DNA from: an uncultured Succinivibrio sp.
Lineage (GTDB): Bacteria; Pseudomonadota; Gammaproteobacteria; Enterobacterales; Succinivibrionaceae
DNA length: 28,670 bases
Reading direction: 5' to 3'
Assembly: GCA_934218695.1 (NCBI GenBank)
Contig: CAKQDA010000021.1
Location: 1-28,670 of the forward strand
Part shown: positions 14,424 to 22,431 of the stretch, piece by piece
Layout of the letters: every line of letters starts with the position of its first letter
Numbering within the stretch: position 1 is the stretch's first letter
Position numbers and translations under genes: made by a program
The notes under the pieces: generated by a model
Told to the model about the DNA's origin: nothing
What the model saw: only the letters and a program-made list of their open reading frames with translations
The model's database searches: none

Positions 14424-16271
14424 TTACCTTATCTTCTTGCAAAGGACCTCACAGTCCTTTTTATCAAATGAGATTCCATATGCATAAACTGAAGATATAT
14501 CCTCATTATTAAGATATGGTTTTGCGTAATTCTTCTCTTCTATCTGTGCTATAGCCTCTCTGGCTTTTGCTTTTTTACTCTCAGAACCTGAGCATGATTT
14601 TATCTCAATGATGACAACTTTCCCGCCTCGGTTACTCTTAAAGATAATGTCAGCATAGCCGTCGCCTGATTCAGAATTGGAGCGGTATTCAGAAAAGAAT
14701 TCCTTAGAGCAGTTAGAAAAGAGACCGTTTAGAAAACCATGATAGTAGTTCTCATGAGGAGCCTTTGTAGCACTGTCTCTAATTGAAATATAGTTCTGTA
14801 AAAGGTCAAAGATAGTGTCAGATGCTGTATCAGCATCACCTTTAAAAAGACAGTTTGCAAGAGATTCTGCAACAGATGCAGGTGCTGTCTCTTTATTAAA
14901 TCTGTTCTGAATATTGCTGATAAAACATTTTAAGATTTCCTGGTTTGGAATTCTTGCAAAGGACACTTTATGAGCTTGACTGTCTTTTTTGAGCTCTTCT
15001 GTTGTCTTATCCCAGTCCAAGGTTAAATAACCTGTATGCAGAAGCAGTGACCAGAAGTCATCAGGATTGTGTTCTGACAGACTGTCATAGTTCATGGAAT
15101 CATTGAGACTGAAACTTATTGACTTACCATCTATGAGGTCCTGCATCTTCTGAGTGTCTTTATCTGTAAGATATCCTAAATATTCATAGATAGAAGAGCT
15201 TGAGGTGGTGCCTGTCCAGTAGTTGTCTGCATGTATCTGCTGTAATTCACCATCTATTTTCAGTTTGTAATTGTTACGAATGAAATTTACCACATCCCAT
15301 GGACAGAACATTTCCTTGTCATAGAATCTGTATCCGTCATAGTTGTCTTTTACAAGGGCAGAGTATTCTGACAGGTCATAGTCATCAAGAAACCTGTTTG
15401 TTTCATCCTTGGTAAAACCGATTAAGCCTGTATAGTCTTTTTCTGTTGCAGTTACAGTATTTACATAAAGATTGTTTACTCCTGTAAAGATACTGTTTTT
15501 AGCTACCTTTAAACATCCAGTCATAACTGTCTTGGTAAGAGTGTTCTCATCTTTTAGAATACCTAAGAAGCCTGACATTAGAGTTACCATTCTTGCATGG
15601 TAGGTATTGTTAGCATCAATTTTTCCGTCGTATGTCTTATATTTGAGTAAATCGTGATATGAGGCTTTGGCTAGTGGAACATCATATTCATCTATGAGCA
15701 GAACTGGGAGTTTACCGTATTCCTTATATAAAAGTGCTGACAGGGTATTTAATGCATTTGTCAGATAGTCTGAATTCTCAAGCAGTCTTAAAAAGCTTAT
15801 ATCTGAGAGTTTTTTTAATTTATCCTTATCTGAATCATTTAACCTAGGACTTTCTAAAAGATATTCATATTCAGAAGCAACTTTTGATACGACAATGGCA
15901 AACATCTTATAGGCGTCTTCAAAGTTATCTCCATCCACACTCTTTAAAGTGATAAAGATAACAGGATATTTACCCATGTACTTTTCACAGAACTCTGTGT
16001 CTTTTAATATTTGTGTTCCTTCAAAAAGTCTTAGCTGTTCTGAGGTGTCAGTTGGATTTTCTTTGTTTATCTTTAAAAATGAGTTGAGCGTACTCATAAA
16101 GACTGTTTTACCAAAGCGTCTTGGTCTTGTAAACAGCATGACAGCTGACTTGTCAGTATCAATAAGCGTTTTTATATATGGAGTCTTGTCCACATAGTAA
16201 CAGCCACCATTACGTATTTCTTCATATCCGTTTTTACCGTATGGTAATGGCAGAAAATGTTTATCGCTCAT
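14424..16271 (-). CDS. AAA-ATPase-like / PD-(D/E)XK nuclease family protein 1
   Basis: A 615-aa protein with an N-terminal AAA-ATPase-like domain (PF09820 type) and a C-terminal PD-(D/E)XK nuclease-like domain (PF08011 type). It opens with LPYGKNGYEEIR and YYVDKTPYIKTL. The phosphate loop is the family's RPRRFGKT (49-56), which is not a classical GxxxxGKT. Walker B is LLIDEYD (191-197). The nuclease core is D541 in GYADIIF and E556-x-K558 in IIEIKS. The Shine-Dalgarno AGGA stands 7 bases before the ATG, and a TATAAT lies about 33 bases upstream. The function is unknown. Members are abundant and often multi-copy in gut bacteria, and roles in mobile elements or defence have been suspected without proof. 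A paralogue is at 20742-22367. Confidence 0.93.
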   Translation of the reverse strand: MSDKHFLPLPYGKNGYEEIRNGGCYYVDKTPYIKTLIDTDKSAVMLFTRPRRFGKTVFMSTLNSFLKINKENPTDTSEQLRLFEGTQILKDTEFCEKYMGKYPVIFITLKSVDGDNFEDAYKMFAIVVSKVASEYEYLLESPRLNDSDKDKLKKLSDISFLRLLENSDYLTNALNTLSALLYKEYGKLPVLLIDEYDVPLAKASYHDLLKYKTYDGKIDANNTYHARMVTLMSGFLGILKDENTLTKTVMTGCLKVAKNSIFTGVNNLYVNTVTATEKDYTGLIGFTKDETNRFLDDYDLSEYSALVKDNYDGYRFYDKEMFCPWDVVNFIRNNYKLKIDGELQQIHADNYWTGTTSSSSIYEYLGYLTDKDTQKMQDLIDGKSISFSLNDSMNYDSLSEHNPDDFWSLLLHTGYLTLDWDKTTEELKKDSQAHKVSFARIPNQEILKCFISNIQNRFNKETAPASVAESLANCLFKGDADTASDTIFDLLQNYISIRDSATKAPHENYYHGFLNGLFSNCSKEFFSEYRSNSESGDGYADIIFKSNRGGKVVIIEIKSCSGSESKKAKAREAIAQIEEKNYAKPYLNNEDISSVYAYGISFDKKDCEVLCKKIR

Positions 16272-16582
16272 CTTGTGATCCTGTTATAACTGTCTTTCTG
16301 TTCATTATACATTATGTAACTTTTTTAACTCGCAATTTTCTGTGCTATATGCTTTGTTAAGAAACTTTTACTTTTTTATTACACAGGTTCTCTTTTTTTA
16401 TTCTGATGACTGTTAACTTATCTGTAAAAGGCTGTTTGAAGGCTCAATTTTTATAAGTCTGGTTCATTTTTTTTATAATTCCAGTTCAAACACGTACCTA
16501 ATGTGGATATGAATTAAAAATCTGTGCAATTCTTTGATAAAATAGCGGACAATTATATTAAGCAACAGGCAAAATACATCTT
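16272..16582. other. AT-rich divergent intergenic region
   Basis: 311 bp between the divergent AAA-ATPase gene and acyltransferase gene. On the - strand ATTATA at 16304-16309 reads as a consensus TATAAT -10 for the ATPase gene, without a convincing -35. On the + strand TTGATAAAATAG near 16535-16546 could be the -10 region of the acyltransferase gene. I see no RNA gene, repeat or small ORF with support. Confidence 0.35.
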
Positions 16583-17716
16583 ATGGTTAATAATACAGAA
16601 GATAAAAAAATAACTACTTATGATAAGATTTTTGACGATATCAGACCATGTCGTGATGATGAGGTTGAGTCAGAGCTTAACAAGATCATTTCTGATAAAA
16701 TGGTCATCAGCAGTATTTTAAAGTTCCGTTTTCCGGTTATTTATAAAAAGCTTGGCTTTATCTTAAAGCCTTTTGTAAAGCTCCTTTTAAAGAAAAAGAT
16801 CTCACAAATCAAAACTATCAAAGATTTTCAGGTTATTGTGGCCAACTTTGTAAAGAAGATGGTTGAAACCACAACTGACGGTCTTGAGTTGGTCGGATTT
16901 GACAAACTTGAAAAAGGAAAAGGTTATCTCTTTATTTCAAATCACAGAGATATTTCTCTTGATCCTGCCTTCATTGATTATGCCCTGTTCAAGTCAGGAT
17001 GTGATACTGTAAGAATAGCCATTGGAGACAACTTGTTAAGACTGCCTGTAGCAACCTCACTCATGAGATTGAACAGAAGTTTTATTGTTAAAAGATCAAT
17101 TGAAGCTCCACGTGAAAAATTAAAGGCTTTAACTCATCTTTCAAATTACATTGGTCTTTCCATTGAGGAGAACAAATCAATCTGGATTGCTCAGAGAGAG
17201 GGAAGAGCCAAAGACGGCAATGACAAGACTGAAGATGCTGTATTAAAGATGATTTCTTTATACGGTCGTCAGAAAAAGCAGTCATTCTCGGAATACATGA
17301 GTTCTCTGAACATTGTTCCTGTATCCATTACATATGAATATGATCCTAATGATCTTGCCAAAGCAAATGAGCTTTATGAAAAAGAGAAGAATGGCGAGTA
17401 TCATAAAGACGAGTTTGAGGATATTGATACCATCACCCGTGGTATTCGTGGCTATAAAGGTCATGTAAAGCTGGTAGCAGGTGATCCTATCAAAGGTGGT
17501 TTTGAAACTCCTGAAGAGCTGTCGGCAATCATTGATAACTTTGTGTGGAAAAACTATGAGTTATATCCTACTGCTTTAATAAGTGCAGGCCACGCTGAGA
17601 ATGTAAGTGAAACTGACAGACAGAAGTTTTCTGAGAGGTTAAATTCTTATCCTGAGCACCTTCGAGATATGGTGAAGGCTATGTATGCCGTTCCATACTC
17701 AAACAAAAACAGATAG
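16583..17716 (+). CDS. PlsC-type acyltransferase
   Basis: A 377-aa protein with a glycerolphosphate acyltransferase (PlsC/LPLAT) domain in its middle. The catalytic NHRDISLD (120-127) fits HX4D. The later motifs are LNRSFIVKRS and AQREGRAKDGND, the latter holding the EGR of motif III. The N-terminal ~100 residues are basic and amphipathic (residues 50-75) and probably bind the membrane. It is longer than the ~245-aa PlsC, and the C-terminal ~130 residues are specific to this larger subgroup found in gammaproteobacteria. It presumably transfers an acyl chain to a lysophospholipid or related acceptor at the inner membrane; the exact substrate is unknown. The Shine-Dalgarno is weak (ACAGG). Confidence 0.88.
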   Translation: MVNNTEDKKITTYDKIFDDIRPCRDDEVESELNKIISDKMVISSILKFRFPVIYKKLGFILKPFVKLLLKKKISQIKTIKDFQVIVANFVKKMVETTTDGLELVGFDKLEKGKGYLFISNHRDISLDPAFIDYALFKSGCDTVRIAIGDNLLRLPVATSLMRLNRSFIVKRSIEAPREKLKALTHLSNYIGLSIEENKSIWIAQREGRAKDGNDKTEDAVLKMISLYGRQKKQSFSEYMSSLNIVPVSITYEYDPNDLAKANELYEKEKNGEYHKDEFEDIDTITRGIRGYKGHVKLVAGDPIKGGFETPEELSAIIDNFVWKNYELYPTALISAGHAENVSETDRQKFSERLNSYPEHLRDMVKAMYAVPYSNKNR

Positions 17717-17780
17717 ACTGTGCAGATGAGATTCTGAAAGAACACAGATAGTAAATAAAAACAGAGGCCTGTAGGTTAAA

Positions 17781-18380
17781 ATGTTTAATCCTATTTTTAA
17801 TGCAGATGGATCATTAAGCTATTTTAGAGTTACCTGTCTTGTTATTGCTCTAGGCTGCCTTATCGGCGGTTGTGTGATGGACGGAGCATCTGGAAGTAAC
17901 TCTAAGGCAGAGTCTTTAGCTCAGGCATCAGAAGATGCTCAGAGTGCATCTTCTGATGTCGAGGCTGATGATTCTTTATCAGCGGATGAAATCAGAACCA
18001 TTGCTTTAAAGGAAGTCTATCAGGCTACAAAATATATGCAGACCTGTGGTGCTTTTGACAGAAGTTATGACAACTGTACAGTAACACTGAGTGAACAGGC
18101 AAAACCATATTTTTCCATGAACCTGGATACTGCAACAGATGGGTTTACTTTAATGTTAAATGCTACAGACAGTAATACAGACAGCTGCAGGGTTTTCGAA
18201 ACTGACAGTGATGGCACTGTAACAGCTTTAAACGCAGAAGGAAAGGTTGACTCTTCATGTACAGAGGCGCTAGACAGAGCTTTAAAAAAGTTTTCTATCA
18301 CAAGAGATACTGATACAAACGACGGACAGTTGGCACCTTCAGGATTCACACCTATCGTAAGAAATATCTCTCAAAGATAA
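17781..18380 (+). CDS. Putative lipoprotein with four cysteines, unknown function
   Basis: A 199-aa protein of unrecognised family. Residues 17-30 are a hydrophobic signal segment ending in the lipobox IGG-C31, so it is likely a lipid-anchored envelope protein. The signal's n-region is unusually long and carries only one Arg. A Ser/Ala/Asp-rich linker (32-68) leads to a compact domain with C89, C99, C136 and C160, well placed for two disulfides. The stretch DGFTLMLNATDSNTDSC followed by DSDGTVTALNAEGKVDSSC recalls the beta-sheet and C-terminal disulfide region of PilE-like type IV pilins, but the prepilin leader is absent; this resemblance is only a suggestion. It lies 64 bp after the acyltransferase gene and 53 bp before slyD, so it may be co-transcribed with either. 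Confidence 0.7.
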   Translation: MFNPIFNADGSLSYFRVTCLVIALGCLIGGCVMDGASGSNSKAESLAQASEDAQSASSDVEADDSLSADEIRTIALKEVYQATKYMQTCGAFDRSYDNCTVTLSEQAKPYFSMNLDTATDGFTLMLNATDSNTDSCRVFETDSDGTVTALNAEGKVDSSCTEALDRALKKFSITRDTDTNDGQLAPSGFTPIVRNISQR

Positions 18381-18433
18381 TTTTATTTTTTTTTCTGCTA
18401 AAATCTAACCGGTTTTTATGAGGGCAAGATAAT

Positions 18434-19102
18434 ATGAATATTACAAAAGATACAGTTGCAACATTGAACTATACCGTAACTGAAACTAATGGTCAGGTTG
18501 TTGGCAGAACTCAGCCTGACGAGCCTGTAACTGCTCTTATCGGTCACGGCTTTTTGATCAGAGGTCTGGAGAAAGCCTTGGAAGGTCACAAGAAAGGTGA
18601 CGAGTTTGCAATTCAGTTAGAACCAAAGGATTCTTACGGTGAATATGATAAGAATCTTGTGCAGACAATTGACAGAGCAATGTTTGGTGATTTTGAAATT
18701 GCAGTTGGCAATGTTTTTGAGGCTGATTCAGAGCATGGTCCTATGGCTGTTGTAATCAAGGAAATCAATGACAAGACTGTAGTTGTTGATGGTAATCATC
18801 CTCTTGCAGGAAAGACTTTGAACTTCCTAATTGTAGTTGAGGATGTTCGTGAGGCTACCCCTGAGGAAATCAAACACGGTCATGCTCACGTAGGCGGTCA
18901 CTGTCCATCTGAAGATCATGATCACGAGCACTGCTGCTGTCACCATCACCATGATGAGGATGAGCACGATCATGAGCATCACTGCTGTCATGGCCATCAC
19001 CATGACGACGATCATGAGAACCATTGCTGTCACGGTCATCACCATGATGATGAGCATGAGGAAGGTGAACATCACTGCTGTCACAAACACTCTCACGAGT
19101 AA
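18434..19102 (+). CDS. slyD: FKBP-type peptidyl-prolyl isomerase with metal-binding tail
   Basis: A 222-aa SlyD-type cis-trans prolyl isomerase and chaperone. The FKBP part contains IGHGFLIRGLEKALEGHKKGDEF, and the insert-in-flap chaperone domain follows PKDSYGEYDKNLVQ (about 64-130). The tail (148-222) is extreme, with about 31 His and 10 Cys in 75 residues, including four HCC/HCCH-type modules (near 166-170, 183-186, 197-200, 214-217) of which two share HCCHGHHHDD. SlyD tails bind Ni(II) and feed hydrogenase maturation in E. coli; the same metal role is likely but the client is unknown. It is followed by a terminator-like hairpin. Confidence 0.96.
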   Translation: MNITKDTVATLNYTVTETNGQVVGRTQPDEPVTALIGHGFLIRGLEKALEGHKKGDEFAIQLEPKDSYGEYDKNLVQTIDRAMFGDFEIAVGNVFEADSEHGPMAVVIKEINDKTVVVDGNHPLAGKTLNFLIVVEDVREATPEEIKHGHAHVGGHCPSEDHDHEHCCCHHHHDEDEHDHEHHCCHGHHHDDDHENHCCHGHHHDDEHEEGEHHCCHKHSHE

Positions 19103-19122
19103 TTAAATTTTGTTAAAGATAA

Positions 19123-19153
19123 GGCTCCTTTGTGCAGGAGCCTTTGTTGTTTT
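19123..19153 (+). terminator. Terminator-like hairpin between slyD and thiI
   Basis: GGCTCCT (19123-19129) pairs with AGGAGCC (19136-19142), followed by TTTGTTGTTTT. It ends only 11 bases before the thiI ATG, so unless thiI starts from an unusually close promoter the hairpin lies in the thiI leader and may act as an attenuator. GCTCC (19124-19128) could instead pair with the thiI Shine-Dalgarno GGAGC (19155-19159). Confidence 0.75.
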
Positions 19154-19164
19154 CGGAGCACACC

Positions 19165-20634
19165 ATGAAATTTATTATTAGACTTTTCCCAGAAATCTCA
19201 ATTAAGAGTAAACCAGTTCGCAACCGTCTTATTAGATTAGTTAGACAGAACATTGTTAATGTTTGCAAACACCACAACATCGCTGTTAATGCCTATGCTC
19301 AGTGGGATAAGGTTGTAGCTATCTTTGGAACTGAGGAAAATCCTGTATCAAAAGAAGATGCCATCAATGAGTTATCAAGAATTCCTGGCATTCACTCTTT
19401 CATGGAAGTAAATGAATACCCATTTACCACACTAGATTCTCTGTTTGATTCAATTAAAGACGTTGTAGGTCCTTCAATTGAGAATAAGACCTTTGCTGTA
19501 AGAGTAAAGAGAAAGGGTAATCATGAGTTTAACTCTCAGCAGGCAGAAAGGATCATCGGCGGTAAATTCAAAGCCTCATTTCCTAACAAAGGTGTATGCC
19601 TAGATGATCCTGAAGTTTTAATCCACCTTGAAATTGAAAATCAGGTAGCTTACTTGTCAGGTGACAAGCACCTAGGCATTGGTGGCTATCCTGTAGGTTC
19701 TCAGGGTGATGTCTTCTCTTTAATCTCAGGAGGCTTTGATAGTGGCGTTTCAACTTATGATGTAATACATCGTGGTTGCAGGGTAAATTACCTGTTCTTT
19801 AACATGGGCGGTACTGCTCATGAGATTGGAGTAAAGCAGGAGAGTTACTTTATCTGGGATCGCTATGCATCTTCACATCGCGTTAAGTTTGTAACCATTC
19901 CATTTGAGCCAATTGTAGGACAGATCTTAGAGAGAACTCATCATGGTGTTAGAGGTGTGATCTTAAAGCGCATGATGATGAGAGTTGGCTCATTGGTTGC
20001 AAAACACTTTGATGCTGAAGCTTTAGTTACTGGTGAATCATTAGGTCAGGTATCAAGCCAGACCCTACGCAATCTAACTCATATTGATAATGTATGTGAT
20101 GTATTGCTGTTAAGACCTTTAGTTACAGCTGATAAGCAAGACATCATCGATATGTCTCGTAAGATTGGTACTATTGGTTTTGCTGAGTCCATGCCTGAGT
20201 ACTGTGGCGTAATTTCAGATCATCCAAATGTATGTCCTAGTGCTTCTTTTGTTGAAGAGGAAGAGGCTAAGATGGATCCTGATCTTGTACAAAAAGCTTT
20301 CGAAAGTATGAAGGTTGTTGATATTGCAGATATTCCAACTGATACTACCAAGCTTAAAACAGAGATCGAGGTGGTATCAGAACTGTCTAAATCAGATGTG
20401 ATCTTGGATGTAAGAGCTCCTGATGATGTAGAGAAGAAGCCTTTATCAGTCTTTGATAATGAAGTTATCTTAATGCCATTCTATAAAACAGCCTCAGACT
20501 TTAACAAGTTAGATCAATTAAAGACCTATGCTCTATACTGTGATCAGGGCGTGATGAGTACCATGCAGGCAAAACAATTAAAAGAAAAGGGCTATCACAA
20601 TGTAAAGGTATTTAGACCTAACAATGACAAGTGA
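19165..20634 (+). CDS. thiI: tRNA 4-thiouridine synthetase / thiamine biosynthesis sulfurtransferase
   Basis: A 489-aa ThiI that adenylates U8 of tRNA and transfers sulfur to it, and also supplies sulfur to ThiS for the thiazole of thiamine. Domains: ferredoxin-like plus THUMP (about 1-170), a PP-loop pyrophosphatase with SGGFDSGVS (188-196), and a C-terminal rhodanese domain (about 400-489). The catalytic rhodanese cysteine is C459 in LYCDQGVMS. The partner cysteine is C347 in PEYCGVIS, matching C456 and C344 of E. coli. The start is the ATG of MKFIIRLFPE with the Shine-Dalgarno CGGAGC; an in-frame start 33 bases upstream would fall within the hairpin. Confidence 0.97.
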   Translation: MKFIIRLFPEISIKSKPVRNRLIRLVRQNIVNVCKHHNIAVNAYAQWDKVVAIFGTEENPVSKEDAINELSRIPGIHSFMEVNEYPFTTLDSLFDSIKDVVGPSIENKTFAVRVKRKGNHEFNSQQAERIIGGKFKASFPNKGVCLDDPEVLIHLEIENQVAYLSGDKHLGIGGYPVGSQGDVFSLISGGFDSGVSTYDVIHRGCRVNYLFFNMGGTAHEIGVKQESYFIWDRYASSHRVKFVTIPFEPIVGQILERTHHGVRGVILKRMMMRVGSLVAKHFDAEALVTGESLGQVSSQTLRNLTHIDNVCDVLLLRPLVTADKQDIIDMSRKIGTIGFAESMPEYCGVISDHPNVCPSASFVEEEEAKMDPDLVQKAFESMKVVDIADIPTDTTKLKTEIEVVSELSKSDVILDVRAPDDVEKKPLSVFDNEVILMPFYKTASDFNKLDQLKTYALYCDQGVMSTMQAKQLKEKGYHNVKVFRPNNDK

Positions 20635-20661
20635 TAGTCAATAAGATTTGATTGCTTTGTT

Positions 20662-20707
20662 AAAAATGCAGTTTGAACAAAGAAGTCCTTTGTAAAACTG
20701 CATTTTT
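20662..20707. terminator. Bidirectional terminator between thiI and AAA-ATPase gene 2
   Basis: AAAAATGCAGTTT (20662-20674) pairs with AAACTGCATTTTT (20695-20707), with a second inner stem of ACAAAG with CTTTGT. The A and T tracts at the two feet suit termination from both directions. Confidence 0.85.
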
Positions 20708-20741
20708 GTTAAGAGGTAGAGCTGTTGATAATTAAAGAACT

Positions 20742-22367
20742 TTACACTTCCTGAAATTTTGTAAAAGCTCTCACCTTAGGATCTGCATTAAAGACTGTAG
20801 CTATTCTTAACAGCTCATCCTTTCTAGGCACAATATTGCCATAGTCACGTGATTTAATCTGCTCTACAGCTTCACTAAGCTTTGTTTTTGCTTCAGTCTC
20901 ATTTTGAGCATATTTAAATTCAATGACGATTCTGCGTTTATTGGTCTCAATCATTAAATCAGCTCTACCTTTAGCCTGATGAACTTCTGAGAATACGTTC
21001 TGTTTAGCCCCTAGCAGATAGGCTTTAACATAATTCTGTACTGATGATTCTGAATTTAATGGATAGGCATCATAGGTTACAGTGTTAACCATAGTGTTAA
21101 GTAAACTGATGATATCCTCAACAGAACCTACATCCAGGATGTTCTCATTAGCATCATTGGTAACATCAATCGTCCCTTTAAAGAATTTGGCTGCTAAAAG
21201 CTTATTTAAAGCTTTATAGATCTCTCCATTTGGAATACCTAAAGCAATGATATTAGAATCATTAAGTGAAGAGCGCAGAGTTAAATAGCCGGTCTGACAC
21301 ATCAGTACATTCTGATTGATAGTGGTTAATGAGGTTGGATTTTTAAAGTCATCATCAGTAACTTTTAAACTCTTATTTTTATCTAAGTAATCAAAAATAT
21401 TCAGTTCATGTGTTTTTAAATAGTTAACTAGGATTGAAGGTAAGCCACCGTTGTCGTACCAGTACTCTCCAAACTGAACTTTTTTCTTTCCAACAATTGT
21501 TTGGAAAAATGTATTTACCGACCATGTACTGAATACTTTCTTTTCATAGTCTTCATCAAAACAGTAACCATCATAGTTTTGAGCCATCATATCTAACATA
21601 GACTCAATCTGAGTGTCAGTTACTTTGTCAACGCTACAGTTATTCTCATAGGATGCTGCCAACTTTAAATAATCAATGTAGTACTTTTTAATCTCATCAC
21701 GGGTAAAACCTATCATCTGAGAATAGGCACTTGCATTGGTAATATCTCTGATATCAGAACCAATTGAAAAGATTTCTACATCTTTTAATCTGGTGACACC
21801 TGTAATCCCTAAGAATTTAATAGCAAACTTATCTTTGATATTTGCATAAAATCTTTTTATTTTTTTCTGGAATTGTTTATAGAGAGCATCATTATTGATG
21901 TTAGATGTTAACTGATAGTCATACTCGTCAATTAAGATCACAATTTGACGAGTTTCTTCTTCTAGTTTTTCAAGAAGACTTAAGATTGAGTCTTCAGGCT
22001 CTGTTTTTTCGACATATCCTTTAACGTTAATCTTATTGGCAAATTCAGAAATTATTGAATTTAATTGCTTTTTGAATAAATCCAAGGAGGAGTTATCTAA
22101 ATTTAGAAAACTCAATCTGAATACAGAATAGGTAGGTTCTGTCCACTTGTCATAAATCCAGGTGTCTTTAAAGTAAGGTTCAACACCTTTTTCAAACAAT
22201 GTTCCAATAGTATCTAGGGTAAGTGATTTACCAAAACGACGTGGACGGGAGATAAAAACTCTAGCTTCATTGTTAAGGAGATTATAGATATATTCAGTTT
22301 TATCCACATAAATTTGGTTGTTTAAATAGAAATTTTTAAATGAACCAGTGTTACTTATTTTTTTCAT
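20742..22367 (-). CDS. AAA-ATPase-like / PD-(D/E)XK nuclease family protein 2
   Basis: A 541-aa paralogue of the protein at 14424-16271. The N-terminal ATPase-like domain begins MKKISNTGSFKNFY and YVDKTEYIYNLL. The P-loop variant is RPRRFGKS (41-48), Walker B is LIDEYD (145-150), and a C-terminal PD-(D/E)XK core has D470 in GRADLMI and E483-x-K485 in VIEFKY. The start is the ATG preceded by TTGGAG; an in-frame TTG 15 bases upstream is less likely. The motifs match protein 1 but the overall sequence is well diverged, so this is an old paralogue or a separate arrival rather than a recent duplication. The function is unknown. Confidence 0.93.
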   Translation of the reverse strand: MKKISNTGSFKNFYLNNQIYVDKTEYIYNLLNNEARVFISRPRRFGKSLTLDTIGTLFEKGVEPYFKDTWIYDKWTEPTYSVFRLSFLNLDNSSLDLFKKQLNSIISEFANKINVKGYVEKTEPEDSILSLLEKLEEETRQIVILIDEYDYQLTSNINNDALYKQFQKKIKRFYANIKDKFAIKFLGITGVTRLKDVEIFSIGSDIRDITNASAYSQMIGFTRDEIKKYYIDYLKLAASYENNCSVDKVTDTQIESMLDMMAQNYDGYCFDEDYEKKVFSTWSVNTFFQTIVGKKKVQFGEYWYDNGGLPSILVNYLKTHELNIFDYLDKNKSLKVTDDDFKNPTSLTTINQNVLMCQTGYLTLRSSLNDSNIIALGIPNGEIYKALNKLLAAKFFKGTIDVTNDANENILDVGSVEDIISLLNTMVNTVTYDAYPLNSESSVQNYVKAYLLGAKQNVFSEVHQAKGRADLMIETNKRRIVIEFKYAQNETEAKTKLSEAVEQIKSRDYGNIVPRKDELLRIATVFNADPKVRAFTKFQEV

Positions 22368-22431
22368 ACTTACAATCTCCAACAGCTCATTAGAGTATAG
22401 CTTGAAAAGTTATTTTTATAAATTGTGTGAT

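Noticed and set aside
18918..19100. Repeat-like pattern resembling a CRISPR array
   Set aside because: The repeats are in-frame His/Cys codons of slyD with no regular spacer length.
18827..19106. Met/Ile/Val-rich frames on both strands over the slyD tail
   Set aside because: They arise from reading the CAT/CAC/GAT codons of the His-rich tail in other frames.
14424..22367. The AAA-ATPase/nuclease pair as a named defence system
   Set aside because: No partner genes, phage genes or mobile-element ends are next to them, and housekeeping genes lie between; the defence role is not supported by context.
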